Assembly: GCA_036583965.1 (NCBI GenBank)
Contig: JAZBQD010000019.1
Location: 20,091,085 to 20,155,084, forward strand
Length of the DNA stretch: 64,000 bases
Direction: 5' to 3'
Source of the DNA: Prunella strophiata
Lineage: Eukaryota; Chordata; Aves; Passeriformes; Prunellidae
Below are positions 24,096 through 38,200 of this stretch, piece by piece (position 1 is the stretch's first letter; each line of letters begins with the position of its first letter). The translations under genes and the position numbers were made by a program. Under the pieces are notes generated by a model. The model did no database searches. It saw nothing but the letters and a program-made list of their open reading frames with translations, and was not told the origin of the DNA.

Positions 24096-27000
24096 GACAG
24101 CCTTTTATTATTATATTTAAGAAAAAAAAAATTAGCTCTTCTCTCCCACTTTTTTTTTTACAATGCTGGAGATTAAGTACTGATAAGACAGACAAATTAA
24201 AATGGATCTGTAATGCACTGATATTCTGACGTGTCATGCTGTAGCCCTTCTCTGCAGTAAGCTGACATTCTACCAGGGTATTTCCCATTCTTCACTGTAG
24301 ACAGCTTGTAACTAACACAGTGATTTTCATTACACATTCCTCTGAATACAGCAAATAATGCATATTAAACTAGAAACACTGGCAGCTTGCTTGGCCCTAA
24401 AGTCAAGCACTGCTTGCTTAATTCAGCACCATCACAGCTGCATGGCAAGAATAGTCCCTAGTGTTACAAAAAGTAAGAAGGAATCAAGGCCAAATCCAAT
24501 CAACATAACTGCAATGTCTCCTAGGCACCGTTCCAGACCATTGAGCAATATCTCTTTAAACCACTGCACAAGTTTTGCTTGTCCCTGACAAAAGGACACT
24601 TTTGAGTTGTTGACTTTCCACACAGGGTCAGCTGGTAAACCAGTTCCAAAGAAACCTAAATCTGCTTCCATTTCTCCTTGCAATTTGGGAAACCATGGAG
24701 TAATCTTCAGGAGGAGGCCAAAACATATGAGGCAAAGGAACTGCTCCACCACAATCTAAGCCTCATGCTACAGAGGACAGAATTCTAGCTGTGCATAGCT
24801 TCTTATTTATCCTAGAAAATAAATAATAGTGAATAAATAGGTATTAATGAAGGGGCTAGGAACCTCTCCTTAGGACACTAACCAATCTAAGCACTTCCCC
24901 ATAAGTGTCATTATGGGCTGTTCATACTGTATTTTATTTCCCTGACAAATCATAAAGAGAAGCAGAAAGGACAGTATTTAGGATAGTAGTTGTTCTAATA
25001 TGAGAGATTATGCCAAATACAGTGTTCCAATCAATTTGAATCTCCTGGCTCTTCATAATCACTGTGAAAATATCTGTACTGTCACTTCTATCTTCCAAAA
25101 ATGATTGCTCATTTGCTTTTCCTGAAAAACTCTACTATACATGATGGTAGCTGAGCCCAAATAGAATCAGGGAAGAACATCAAGGGAAGTGCAGTTACAT
25201 GTTTAGGATTCCATCTTGGCACAAATCTTCCTACCTTGCATTGCTCTTCTAAGAAAAGTTCAAAAATGCAACATCCAAAATTTGAGTGCTGAAGTTCTAC
25301 TTCATTTCTCATTTTTTTTTTTTTTTTAATAATGATATTGAAGGAAAGCAGCACCTTATGAATCTGCTGCAGTGACAAAAAATATGGAACAACTGTTGGC
25401 ATCTCCACATTTCATTGATGTAAATTATGTGAAATGAAATGACAAGTGTTTTCATGCAAAGCTCCACTAGGGAGAGATTGAATACAGACAGATCCAACCC
25501 ATCCTCTGAGTTACTGAACTGCCTCATTGGTTCAGGGAATAGACTTATGTTCTGATTTTGATTCACAAAGAGAAATGCAAAGAGATTGGGTTTGGTTGGT
25601 TTGTTGCTACATGTATATTACTGTAGATGAACCGAATGAAATTTCTTTGCCAAAATCCAGTTATGAAGAAAAGGAGCTGCTGAAGAAGTAGAATGACTAG
25701 AATTTAGAGAGATACAAATCTCAGCCAGGTTTGTTATCTAAATTATTTTGCAGAGTTCTGTAACAATACACTGGACAACAGTGAGTTTCATTCTCTGGGC
25801 CACTATAAAAATGATGCTTAAAATACTTCTTTAAATCTTTTTATCTGTGAATGACCTAGTTCTATGGATTAACAACCCTAGAAAGCAACAGTTTCTGTAT
25901 GCTGTAGAACAAGCAGCAGCAGCCAAACACAGTGTAGGGAAATCCCTTTCCTGGCCTGTGAGTATGCACAGATTTCTACATGGAGGTACCAATACATGCC
26001 AATAAAGAGAATAATCTCTTGGTGCTAATCTAAATATTTCTTTCCTAATATTCAGATGGAAATGATCCATTTGATCCCTTGCAGCACTTACATTGATCTA
26101 AACAGATAATGCAAAGTGGAGAGGTTGCCTAAATCTCAGACACAGCCCTGTCTATTTGTCAGTCAGAAGCATTTTGACATGCTACTGTGGACTGTATTTC
26201 ATAATGAAACATGCTGTGCTTTTGGCAGATGATGGCTTGTACCCATCTGGCAAAACATGAATCACAGTGAGAAACATAGCCTAACTGTTGTTATGAATTT
26301 GGGACAAGTCAAAGCTACAGAATTAAAAGAAGCTTTCAGATTTCCCCTGGATGATCTGGTCTCCTAAGCTAACTTACACAACTTCATTGTGTAAGCTCAA
26401 GCCTATGTTTATTATAGGTTGACTTCAACAGTACTAGTAAACATCAAGGCACTCTCAAGTTTTTAGCAGTCAGCAGGGAGAAGTGACTACAGGAGGCAGA
26501 ACTGAAAAATAATTGCCTTTGAATCTATTCAGTGAGTAGAAAACCCCATTTGTTTCTTCAAGGCCAAAACTGGCCATAGAATTATAGAATAATATTTCCA
26601 TATTATCTATGGGATTTATGGCTTGCAATTAGATACAAATGTGAAAATCAATTAGTTTAAATGGAGAGAAATGGTGCGGGTTCCCACTGGCTTTTGAATA
26701 AGGATTTAACCAGAAGTTGGCTGCCACAACCCATATCTGAGACAAGTAACAGCTGACCAGTATATTTTTCAGCCATTTCAAGCATGTAAAGGGCTTGTGG
26801 TACATTTTTAAAGACATCATATCACATAAAAAGAGAGATCTTTTTTTCCGTCTATATTAGCTCCTTGGTTATTTCCATCCATGATGATATAGCAAAATCT
26901 GCTTTTATTTGCTACAGGAGGTGACAGACTGATTTTTCCCAGAGAAAGTTCTTGCTTTTTCCAGTAAATTTATCCCCTGAGTAACATCACAGATTTCATA

Positions 27001-29184
27001 GCATTATATTAAGAAAAAAAACCCCTGGCCTATCTTCATACTGCATCATTTGTTTGGTGTCTTGAGTATAAATTTAATTTCAGACTAGTTGGAAAACTAG
27101 GATAGTGACACAAAAGTTAACTGACAATTATTGGCCTTTCTCTTTGGCACATATTTTTAATTTTTAAAATTATTCCTCATTCAAGAAGTGCAAGAAAATA
27201 AAAATGTTTCAAATTTAATAATTTTTGAGTTATGTGTATTAACACCACACAGCAATGGCATATAGTTAACAGTATTTCTTGCACAGTAATTACACATCCA
27301 TAAATGTTTTCAGACTATTTTGCATAGGCTTACTTGTAGTTAGAGCACACACTAATACTTTGAACAACAGAAAAGAATGCTACAAAAACATGGAAACTGG
27401 AGTGTGTTGGTCAAGTTCTAAACTTGCTTGACTGGAATACTCAGACTGAAAGTATATCCTACCCTTACTCTTGTAGAAATGGACCCACTATTGAATATGG
27501 TTTGACAGACAGTAATCATTTAAAGAAAGAAGACTGAAGCCTAGAATGAATGAAACACAGAGGCACCATTGCATATTTAATAGGATGTTTCCTCCAACTT
27601 AAAGACCATTCTGACAACAGGATTAAACCAATTAAAAAGGATCAGGACTAAGTCTTCCAAGTCCAAAATCAATAATTTGGAAACACAAAAGTATTATGTG
27701 CATCACAACAGGAAGAGGAAATCTGGTGCAGCAAGGATTCAGATCCAGGTGATATTCAGAAGCTACCAGTGAAAAATAAACATGAACCATTACTTATATA
27801 GCCTGAAATAAACTCCAAAAGCTAAATTCAGCAGAAAAACATTAATAGCCTTGAACAGTAAAAAGATTTGACTCTACAGGACTTTATCACTGGAACTTTT
27901 ACACTCAGATGAACTGCAATCTCTAGGTCCAGAGAAGTTAAGCTCATTCTTTACTTGCTCAGTTGGGTATTTGAGGTAGAAAGAGCTGAGTGAGAATGCT
28001 CCTACTTTCTCACATGCTCTTTTTCCCACAATAGGACTAAGCTCATAGATTAATCATGCTGTCCATGCACAAGTCTGTAAAGAGGTGAAGTTATATGTGG
28101 ATCTTCAATAATTAATGTTTCAATTTTGCCTTTTTTTTCCAATGAAATGGCTAATTTTTCATTTGAATATATTATTGTCATTGTTCTTACCCATGTGTTA
28201 TTTGCATTGTGACTTGGGTTTAATTCTAAGTTCATTTACTTCCTAGGATTTTCTAAGCATCTTATTCCCCATGCTCAGGTCTGTATTTCTGAGAATTTTA
28301 AAACTCTATTAAAACCAAAATAATTGGTTACTTGTAGCATTAGAGTGTGCCTGTAGGTATAATCTAGTACAAGTTCCAAACCCCTAGAAATTATACCAAT
28401 TAAATAATGTACATACTGCTAAAATCCTCTGAGCCACTCTAAGTGTTATAAAACAAAGCTTTACAACATCATTTTAGTATATGCAACAACGAGCTGAATT
28501 CTCTTAATATTTTGCCTTGAGACTTAAAAAATAATAATAGAAAAGGCTGAAATTTTGCTTTATTGGGTACCTTTTCCACCTGCAGGTAAGGAGCAGCAAA
28601 GCTACCCAGGAGAGCAAGGAGGAGCTCATTGAACAGTCATAGCAAAACAATATCCTTTTAAAGGATTTTGCTTCTGCAGGAGAAGCCTAGAAGATAGATA
28701 GGAGCAAATAAAGCTGTTTCAATGTAAAGAGCTCCATTAAATGCTTGAATGGCCCTTCCTAATGAATAAAGCTCTCTGGGATGGAGTAGTAAGTCAGTAA
28801 AGCAGGTGCTATGCTGAGGGACAGACACTGGAATGCAATTGCCAGTTAAGTTGTCTTTTTCTGCCCATTCGAGATAATCACTTCAGCGCCCACAATGCAT
28901 CTTTGTGGAAGTTATTGCCACAAATCAAGAGTTTTAAACCCTTTAGCAACAGCTGAAATTGTTCAGTTTGGAGACAGAATGGAGAGCACTGAGGAAATAC
29001 AAATAGCAGAACAGAGGCAATTCAGTTCTGCTACAGTTTTTCTGAGAAACGAATGGGCTGACCAGGATTAACCAAGCTAATATTACACAGTGCTTTGTCC
29101 TTCTCCAGTAGTTTCCATCTGAGCTTCAGCATTTCCTTGAGGAAGGAAAGCATTTATTTCCCTTTCGTGTTTGGACAGCTAAAA
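24096..29184. other. Non-coding unique sequence with homopolymers and one small inverted repeat
   Basis: No exon was recognised. A T16 tract lies at 25312-25327 and a short inverted repeat at 26574-26611. The stretch 28690-29040 has the look of conserved non-coding DNA (balanced composition, few simple repeats), but this cannot be shown from one sequence. Open frames at 24358-24588 (+), 24432-24752 (-) and 25109-25408 (-) have no known motifs. The last crosses the T16 tract. Confidence 0.65.
26574..26611. repeat. Imperfect AT-rich inverted repeat
   Basis: ATAGAATAATAT and ATATTATCTAT face each other across TTCC, with one extra base in the left arm. CCATAG and CTATGG lie further out on the two sides. 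The left part (ATAGAATTATAGAAT) also resembles a CR1 tail octamer run in minus orientation, so it may be a micro-fragment of CR1. Confidence 0.5.
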
Positions 29185-29285
29185 AGAACAAGAAATGAAG
29201 GTGATTTGTTCAAAGATGCACAAGTTTCAAAATTAGCTGAATTCATAGCCCTCAAATCCAAATTCCCTTTCTCTAAGTTCACCAG
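29185..29285 (-). mobile_element. MIR-like SINE remnant, reverse orientation
   Basis: The words AGAAATGAAGGTGATTTGTT, CAAAGATGCACAAGTTTC and 'GCTGAATTCATAGCCCTCAAATCC' follow in order the reverse-complement MIR consensus ('agaggttaagtgacttgcccaaggtcacacag...cagagctgggattcgaaccc'). It is diverged and visible only by word order. Confidence 0.35.
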
Positions 29286-31439
29286 CACTTCCAGAAGGTT
29301 AGCATTAGTATTTTTTCATACCATACACACAGTTCAATTAAAATACAAAAATAGGTTGATTGTTTTATGCAAAAAATAAAATCACAAAAATTTGTGAGAA
29401 GGGAAGTGTCAAAGAATTTGTTAATGCCCAACAAAACTAAATTAAACCTTTAATTTCATATTGATATTTGTACATATAGGAGGGACTTATTTGGGCACTT
29501 TTGTTGTTTTTCTTAAGGTTTTGGTTAAGTTTTTAAACCTAAGAAATGAAAGCTGATTTTTCCACTGAAACAAATGAATGATACTTTTCAATTAAAATCA
29601 TGCCTGGTGCATTAAAGCTGCCACTTTCACATTTCCTCCTTAAAATAACCCACAAAACTCATTGGTTTTCAGAAATTGTTGGGTTTGTATTAAAAACTTG
29701 GTTCAATTGCAACTACTTTTTAAGTAGTAAAACTGGCATCATGAAATAGCCCAATTCCTTGTGCCATTTGCTCCTTTGTTTGGATCCATGCTCCAGAAGT
29801 AGCTCGGTAACTCTCTAAGGCACTGGGATAATGCAGTTCAGCCATCTCGTCCTAGCTTTGAATATGAAGGAGATATGGAGCAAGACTGATACTGGGAGTC
29901 TTTGCCATAAGCCCTAACTATTTCCAGAATCAATTCACCTTCAAAAAACTCTCCAAAATAAGGCTCCCACTGAAACAAAGCATCCCTCATTCTACCACAA
30001 TGCCAATCCTGTTCACAAAGGCAGAGAAGCCTGGTCAACTAAATTCCACAGGATTCTTCTCACCTTCATATACACAAACCATGCCCCAAATACGTTTGAA
30101 ATCAGCTTAAAGTTAGCTGTTTCTAATTTCATATTTCTTAGTCTAAGTTAATTTGGATTTGTGCTAAAATGTGTCATAGAAATCTCTGATAACTCCAGGT
30201 AACTACATTGAGCAGGATTTAAACTCTGACAGCAGATTAATCCTTTGAGAATCAATTCATACTTTTTTTTTTTTTTTTTTTTTTTTTGGTTTTGTTTATA
30301 TTTAGAATGATTCAATTGCTGCTTCTTGGGGAAAAGAAATAATTCCACTCCTCTAATACATATTAGAAGACACGTTGGATAAGAACTTAAATTCTACCTC
30401 AGAACTTCTCTTGCAATCTTGGATTTATAATTTTACACTGTATTTCCATTTATTTATCTCCAAAATGCAAGTAATAAATGTGACTATGTGACTAGCATGG
30501 ATTTATTAGCATACAGGATGCTTTGGGAAATCCTGCTGAAGAATCTATTTTTAAAATACACTTAACTCTACTTAAAACTTTTGAGCATTTATTTGATGAC
30601 AGTAGAAGAGTTTATGTGCATTGGTATAAATTCTCTGTGACATGCACATCCCTACTGCACCTGATCAGATCACTATACCTATGTGCTTTGTTGCTACCTC
30701 TCATTGTATCAACAATTCAGTTAATCTGGCTATTTTCTTAAACCACCATTTTTCTCATCAGCTGCTACTCCTCACTTATTTGACACCCTGCTGTGTGCAT
30801 AAATTCTAATTACTGATCTCTCTTGGCACCTCAATACTTTTCAGACGTGATGGAACTTCTGCTGTACCACATTTCATTTCAAAGCATAAGGTGGTTATCT
30901 CATCAAGATGAAATCTTTGAATTCTTTTAAAAGTAAATAATATCCTTCAAGCTTGGAAATGGAGAAAGTATGGCAGTGATCAGTGATTCACCATGAGGGC
31001 TTTTTAAACACTTCATTTTTATCTTACTTGAAGTATTTTATATCTTTTAAATAAAGAAGCTAACATGAGATGAATTACCTTTCTGCCTAGCAGCAGCGTG
31101 TCTTGCATTAATGACCAATTACACCTACATCCAAGAGCAGACTTGAGCTAAGAAAAGTAATAGGATTTAAACTTGAAATTACACTGAACACAACTGTAGC
31201 ACTTTTGCATCTCTTTTCACTTATATGAGATCTTAGAACTGCTATGATAATTCTGTATTTAACACAAGGCAACATTTTCTAAGTTTACAGCTGTATTCAA
31301 TGATCCTAAGGTTTTTTTAAACATTAAATTAGCCCATGATTTTTCCCAAGAAAAAATGTCAAGTAGTGTTTTTAAACCCATGACCAGCTAATTCTTTCTG
31401 GGCATCAACTGGAGAGCACAAGAAACTGAGCTTTTGGGC
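29286..31439. other. Non-coding unique sequence
   Basis: Nothing gene-like was recognised. A T25 homopolymer is at 30263-30287. Short frames at 29838-30038 (-) and 30523-30741 (+) are not protein-like. Confidence 0.65.
30263..30287. repeat. T25 homopolymer
   Basis: Twenty-five T residues are followed by GGTTTTGTTTATATTT. Read on the minus strand this would be an A tail, but no recognisable body precedes it. It is treated as simple sequence. Confidence 0.95.
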
Positions 31440-31590
31440 TTCTGGGTTCAGTTTTTCCTTAGACTCATGTTAATTCCTTAATGTCACTTAGTGTGTCTCT
31501 TTTCTCCTCTGCAGAAAGAGGACACTACTTTGTCTTTGTCAACACAGTGCTACAAGTCCTACTCAATAGTATTGGTAAATCACTCTCAGT
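31440..31590 (+). mobile_element. MIR-like SINE remnant with embedded splice-acceptor-like run
   Basis: TTCTGGGTTCAG, CCTTAATGTCACTTAGTGTG and CTCTGCAGAAAGAGGACACT follow the MIR/amniote-SINE order ('ctgggttcaagtc...gcaagtcacttaacctctctg...catctgtaaaatgaggataat'). The pyrimidine-rich stretch ending in GCAG at 31511-31514 is also a good 3' splice site, and GTAAAT at 31575-31580 is a weak donor. The 60 bases between them stay open in the frame that starts at 31481. Ancient SINEs are known to supply exons, but nothing here proves use. Confidence 0.42.
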
Positions 31591-32169
31591 ACCTTCAGGT
31601 GCAAGGCACTCAGAATACTTTGGCCACAGTTTGCTGTTACCCAGGAGGAATGCACACTGCAGTTCCAGCTGCCCTTTAGGATGTACAGACTCCAGTGATT
31701 TTTCTCCCCCACTGAATCACTAAGTGTAATACAGACTTAAACATTTTTGAAATATTTTGTCTTTCATTCTCTGTATACAAGGTGGAGTCTTTATTTACTT
31801 TTTAATGCAAAAAATACTTGTCCTCCCTTTGACAATAATTTGGGGAAAAAAATATATTTTCCTGAGAAAGTAAGGACAGAGCAGTACTATAAAATAGTAT
31901 TAAACCAGGGTAAAGGGCAGTTTTGTGCAATTTTAAAATGAAACTGAACATATTAATGATGTTATCATTAGAGTAATAAGAGTAATTTGATTGTTTCACA
32001 CATATTCTTATAGGAAGATGGTACTTTTTACCATAGGATTTTTTCAGTCTAACTCAGAAAGACAACATAAGTATCAGATTGCCAATTTTTTCATGAACGT
32101 TTTTTTGAGTTCATAACTTCACTCCAGCACAAGGTGCTAAATTCAATACCAGAAAACTCATGAGAGCCT
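31591..32169. other. Non-coding unique sequence
   Basis: AT-rich; no gene or repeat recognised. Frames on both strands at about 31750-32000 overlap each other and have no known motif. Confidence 0.6.
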
Positions 32170-32238
32170 AACTGGCCCATGATATGCACAGGGATAGACA
32201 GAATGATCCTTCCTGGCTAAACAAAACTATGAATACAT
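32170..32238 (+). mobile_element. Old CR1 3' end fragment
   Basis: GGCCCATGATATGCACAGGG, then ATAGACAGAATGATCCTTCC, then TGGCTAAACAAAACTATGAA resembles an old CR1 tail ('...catgatatgtacagggttagactagatgatcctt...ttctggctctaaactatgaatctat'). Only the last 70 or so bases of the element are visible, and it is much more diverged than the copies at 23 and 49 kb. Confidence 0.45.
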
Positions 32239-35200
32239 CTTATCTCCAGCATCCTTCCTAAAAACTCACCTGACAAGACATGGATCCTTCACCTTTAAAT
32301 GAAATTTTTAACTCAAAAAATATTTAGCACAGATTTTCACAATGACAGGTCACTTAAATGACTGGATTGTGATTCTGCAGATTCTGTTGATAAAGGCCAC
32401 CTCCTATTCCCATGCTGTCAACTTAATAATGCAATCCTTATTCAGACAAAACTCCAGCTGTTCTCATGGAATAAGGCCTGAGATGGGGAAAATTACTCAC
32501 AGCCCTTCTGTGAACAAATGGACACCTACAATTCTTCCCTGAAACAGCAGGCTGCACTTGTATAAACTGCATCCATTATCAGCCAGGTTGAGAGTTTTGC
32601 CTGTCATTTTAATGAAAATTGTCTGGCAGCCTTAGAGGCTACATTGACATGCCACTTACATGGCCTGAAACGAAGTCTGAGTGCCAGGTATCTGCCAGGC
32701 TGACCACCATTAGTGCTGTGTAACAAATGAAAAGTTAACCAAAGCCTGTTCCTGAGACTATATCCAAAAATATTGAGTTGTATTAAGATATTATTGTGGC
32801 TGTAATGTATTGCCTTCCTGCTTTGAATTGGGCATTGAAGTTTGGAAGGGAAGCTGAGGGATTTCATTTGCAATCACAGAAGTCAGTCTTTATGGACTTA
32901 CAAAAATTTGTCAGTCAGTTAGTAACTCTTGGAAAAACTGAAGCTCTCATTCTCACTAAGAACATATTTTAGCAACTTGAAATTTCCAAATGCCCAGGTT
33001 CTAAGGACAATTTTCCATCATCTTGGAGGGCCTTCTGCTGAGTCTCTGCCCTGTTCACAACCCCACACTTGTGGATTGTCAAACAGGAGAGTTTAGACTA
33101 CACCTGCTACCAAAAGATACCTGATGAGGGCATTTCCACTGTGTTTGTTCACCACAACCTCTGTAATCTTTCAGTGACTATGCTTGGAGAGATTTAGATT
33201 CTGCTCCTTTTTCCTCTAGTCACACTAATGAATAAGATGGCATTAAGTTCCCAACACATGCATGGTTCCTGAAAGATAAAAAAAATCTTAATTTAGAAAA
33301 TTGTTCACAAATCAAGCATCCTAAAACATTGCTGCTCCCACAGTTAGTTACCACTGGAATAAGAAAGGATGAAAGTATTTTAGGGACACTTGATGAACCA
33401 CTGAAGAATTGAAAAAACAAATATGTCAACATTTTATCTTCTTACAAAAATGAGCCATTTTCAGCAGTTACAGGTGACTCCTAGTTATTTTCTCTGAGAA
33501 TGTTTTCTCTCTGATTTGCTTTTCTTCACCCTTCTCCTCTACATCTAGGTCATGTCCTTAAATGGTCAAAGTTGAATAGCTTGGGTTCTGGAATCTGATT
33601 CTGTCTAAGTTTCAGCAATGGAAATGAAATTATTTTGGCATTCATTAAACAATTTCATTGCACTCAGAGCAGTCTCACAGATTCACCACAGACAAATTCC
33701 AGATTTATGGTGCAAAGAGATAAAGTAAATATACATTTTAATCTTGGGATAGAGATACAGTAAAATCAGTTCCTTGGGTAATTATTATAGTGGTCAGTCA
33801 AATCCATGGAAGATTCATTGCAGTGCAACTCAGACAACTGACATTGCACGTTTGGGAAATATTTTAGCTTTCAAACCCAGTTCCTGAATCACACTTAGAT
33901 TTTAAACAAACACCTTCAATATACAGGTGTGTACAGATCACCCTTCTTTTGTATTGTCAGAACCTACAATAATGACATATCAGCCAAACTGCTTCTACAG
34001 AAGCTGAACTTTGCAGTACTTTTGAAGGTAGCACTTCTGCTATATTCTCAGTATGACATGCACCCAGCAGTGATTGATCCCATGCATTCCTACTACTTCT
34101 GTGGGGTCTTTCACTGAGATCAGTGACCCTACCTTCATTCACACTGGTACCACAGAGATTCAAGTCCAAAAAGAACACACTCCAAATTCAGATTTTTGTG
34201 CACCAGAGGGCAGGCTGACACACTCCAGACAGCTGAGTTGGAGGGTGCATAGCAAGGAGACTAGAAAATAATCTGAGCAGTACAGCTCTGAACAGTCCCT
34301 GAATCCACCATTAAATCATGTCCTTAAGCACTACAGGTTTAGTGCTGGACTTCACAGTGTTGGGTTAGCAGTTGGGTTCAATTACCTAAAAAGGTCTATG
34401 ATTCAGTGATTTTTTTTTCCTACTGTAACATTTGAACAATTGAACTTAGCACCTACAGGACACCATATGTTTTCAATGTTTCCAAAGGATAAACATCCCT
34501 ACTGCATAATTCATACAGGACTTCTTGATCCCTGCTTCTGGCCTAACCATCCTTTTCTCACTCACCTGTTAGCAGAATTTTCAAGGACAAATTCAGCCCC
34601 AATATAAACAGGGACGGGTATCCTACTGAGCTCTGCCTGTTACATTTTATCCACATAATTATGGTTTCATGGAGATCTGGCTATTTCTGCCTCAGATCTG
34701 TCTCTACTACAGGAATCCCTGAAAGAAATGTCATTGCTAAGAAGAATATATTTTGACTTTTCTACCTTCAGTTATTCTGTAGCTGCTAATCTGTTACAAC
34801 TTGAAACTACTGAAGATATACAAACATGAGAAAGAAATTGAGCATCAGGAGCCAATGGCAATGAAACATGAAGGTAAATAAAAAATAATTTTTTTAAAAA
34901 ATCAGAAATCCATTAAAGGGCATTTTCACAGTGATCACAGAATTGTTTCCAATGCTGATCCATCTTGTGTGATCCTAATATTTCAATATCCAGGAGGAAT
35001 GAATATGTGAGGTTTTGGCTATAACACACACATTTTTGATAGACTATTTGGACATCCTTTTTGAAAAAACAGTGTCCTCTCATTTTAAGTAAATGCTGTT
35101 TTGTTGCCTCCTGTGCTCTACATCTATTAAACAGATAATTTGTAAGTTTCCTGCTGACACTAGGAGGGATGACATGAAGTACCACTGAAACAAACAACAT

Positions 35201-38200
35201 GTGTGTGGTTTCTCATGTGTCTTCAATTTAGCCCAGCATTTTCAGAATCTCAGCTTTCTCATCTCCAATTAACAAGCACGCCAACAGAATTATCTCCATT
35301 AAGACTAAAAGATCTAGTTTGATGGTGAAACTAGATTTACTAGATTTTCAAAGCAGTATTTTTCTAAAACCAAAGCACTCATATGCCTGCTTGTGTGAGC
35401 AGATGGAAAGCACATCTGTTTTATTTCCATCAATGACCTTATTTTAAAGCAATTAAATATTCCTGCATAGTATGTGTGATGCAAGCAGTGGAAGTTACAT
35501 GCAAGTGCACCAAAAGAGGGAATTAAAACCAGTGATTAATCAACAGGCTGACTATCACCATCGCTGAAACTGAGAGATATAAAAGAAGGAAATCTTTATT
35601 ACAGAAGATGAATTTTTTTGACCATTTCCATCACAAAAAAAGACATCTATTATAGCTTTATTATAAAAAATATATATCTATATCAGATTGAATAAATAAA
35701 TAGAAACTTATTAATTTCTTACAGCCTAAGTCTTGCAACTTTACATGTAAAAATCCAAGCCTCAATACCAAGCCAGAGTACCACAAAATTCTAGTCTTCA
35801 AAGAGCCAGGCAGACACAATTCTCACTTATTTTTTTTCTAAGAGTTTCAATTTTTCTCCATTTTCATGAAGTGCTCATGATCTGGTCCTGACAGTGGACA
35901 ATTCTTGTGATTACATGCATTTCATAGAACAGAAGTGTTAGCACTTAGCCAATAAATCAACTACACAAATATAAGAGTGTGAAGTGAGATTTTATTCTCT
36001 GTGACACTGAGTGTTCAGGAAGCAGCTAATGATACTGCCCAAGAGGCAGGCAGGCTAGTAAGGGAGAACCATGAAAACATGTAAAATCTTGAACTGTCAA
36101 TTTTTCATTTAGTCGTGCTTTCCTGGGCTATTTTCCCACAATTAACACTATGCAGCATCAAGGATTAGCAATTCTTATTCTCTTGTTCTTACTGCAACCT
36201 TTATCTCTTGGACTGAAGAGGAATTTAGACAAGTTTTCAGTATATTTAATGGAGAATAATGCACCTCTTGAGATAATTAATAGCATCACAAGAAATCCTT
36301 GTAAAAACACATGCCTGCTTCTCATGCTGAATTTACTTTTCCCTCAGTAATACTTCAGCAAAGAGTATGCTGAGCATTAAATGAGTTTCTGATCACCCAG
36401 GGCAAGGTCAGTGAGACTGTCACTGGTGTCCCAAGCAGAATAATAGAGCTATCAATAACAGTTAGATCAGGGCTAATAAGTGGAAGATAATGAGAGGGAA
36501 TGGGAGGTCACATTGAAACACTGCAAATGCCTTGGTTTACAAAGATGTTCTCCAGTAGGGCTGGCCCTTATTTCCACCTTGCTCATAAAAAAATCTACTT
36601 TTTACTATGCTTTTAAATTGATTCAGTCTTCATCAGATGCTTATTTTCCTGTCAGCTTCAGGTAAATAAGGGCCAAATCCTGCTGCATAATTGAGTTCCT
36701 CATGTTCAAAACAGAAGGAAATTTCTTTTCAAGCCGCCCCAGTGGTCTGCACATAAGAATAGTGAAAACATCACCAAAAAAAGTTGTTTAGGTAGTTCAG
36801 TCTTAGTGCTGCACTGTTATTTATACCCCTCATTACTGCATTAGCAATGAGCTCCCACAGACACAAATCTCCTGTGTGCCAGTCAATGCAGAGGCAAGAG
36901 GAGCCCAGAAATAAAAACAAGATTGGCAGCTGATTTATTGGTGGAAAGGAGGAACAAGACCTCAGACAGTAGTGAATACAAAGAAAATAGCACTCCCTTC
37001 CCCTTACACATACATATTCACATACAAATCCACAGCTAAACTCTGCTGCTCTTTGCACTAAGTACAAATCTGCAGTACTTTTGAGGAAGTGTTTTTAATC
37101 AATGTGGGGATAATTTACTTATTTTAGAACTACATTTAGTTTAGACAGACATAAAATTCCTGATATGGTTTCAACCCTTCCTGAACCTATTTGATGAAGA
37201 TATTCTCCTCACTTGAGTATTTTCCAGCAGACTTTCCTAATCCTCTCATTTCCTGATAGTTGTTCATGCACTGTCCCCAACCTTCCAACTAAAACCTTAC
37301 CCTCTCCTGCTTTCATGCCATGTGGCACACCATCCTGACTTCTTTGGGGGATAAAAACACAAAGTTAGAAGCAACAGCTTCATTTTGCAGAATCTATCTT
37401 TGGTAAAATTTTCATATCCAGGAAAGATGTAGCTGGGTTGCTAACTCTTAATAGATTTTAAATTATAATAGCAGTCCTTTCACACCTGAACAAATCAGGG
37501 AGAGAATTCTTTATTATAACAAGGTCAGTGTTATAAAAAATTTGTGTCTAGGTATGCATAGACCTGGCAACTTACCGGTACACTTATGAACAGTCCTTCC
37601 AAAAAAAGAAACTATAATTCTGCTTCAGGTCTGGCTGTCCTCTTCTTGATGATACAAAACAATCAAATCTCACAGCTGATGAGACTACATAAGTCTGTTC
37701 CCAGATCTGAAGTCTAGAACTGACACAGAAGGCACACTGGATAGTCCACATTAAACAGGTAACTGGATGAACTTAATTGTTGTCAGCATGGAATGTTTTA
37801 TACAGGTATTGCTGGTTTTGTTTGATTGGTTGGGTTTTTTTTTTAAAGGGGAACTAAGGAATTCAAGTTCTAAAGTTCTGCTTATGGTGTAAAGGAAATT
37901 ATCATAAATGCATAATATGGTTTGTGTGCTCACGTTGCATCTCCTGCTTTCTTGAAAACGCATTTTCACTATGGTACATCACCTTTTTTATATATAATAA
38001 ACTTGTGATTTAAAAGTCACAAGATATTACTGGAGAGGATAAAAGCAGATGTTTGCATGTACAGACAAACACAGAGACCAAAATGTACTCCTACACAGAA
38101 TATCATGGGGTTTTTTGAACTGCCTGGTATTTTGGCAGTGCAAAAGGATTATAATATCCCACCCTGATGCCACCCAGCTCAGGGATCCTCTTCTCCCTGA

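Noticed and set aside
36150..36350. 66-codon plus frame starting with a signal-peptide-like hydrophobic run (AILILLFLLQPLSLG)
   Set aside because: The start context is weak (C at -3), no cysteine pattern or known peptide follows, and a single short frame in AT-rich DNA often encodes L/I-rich runs.
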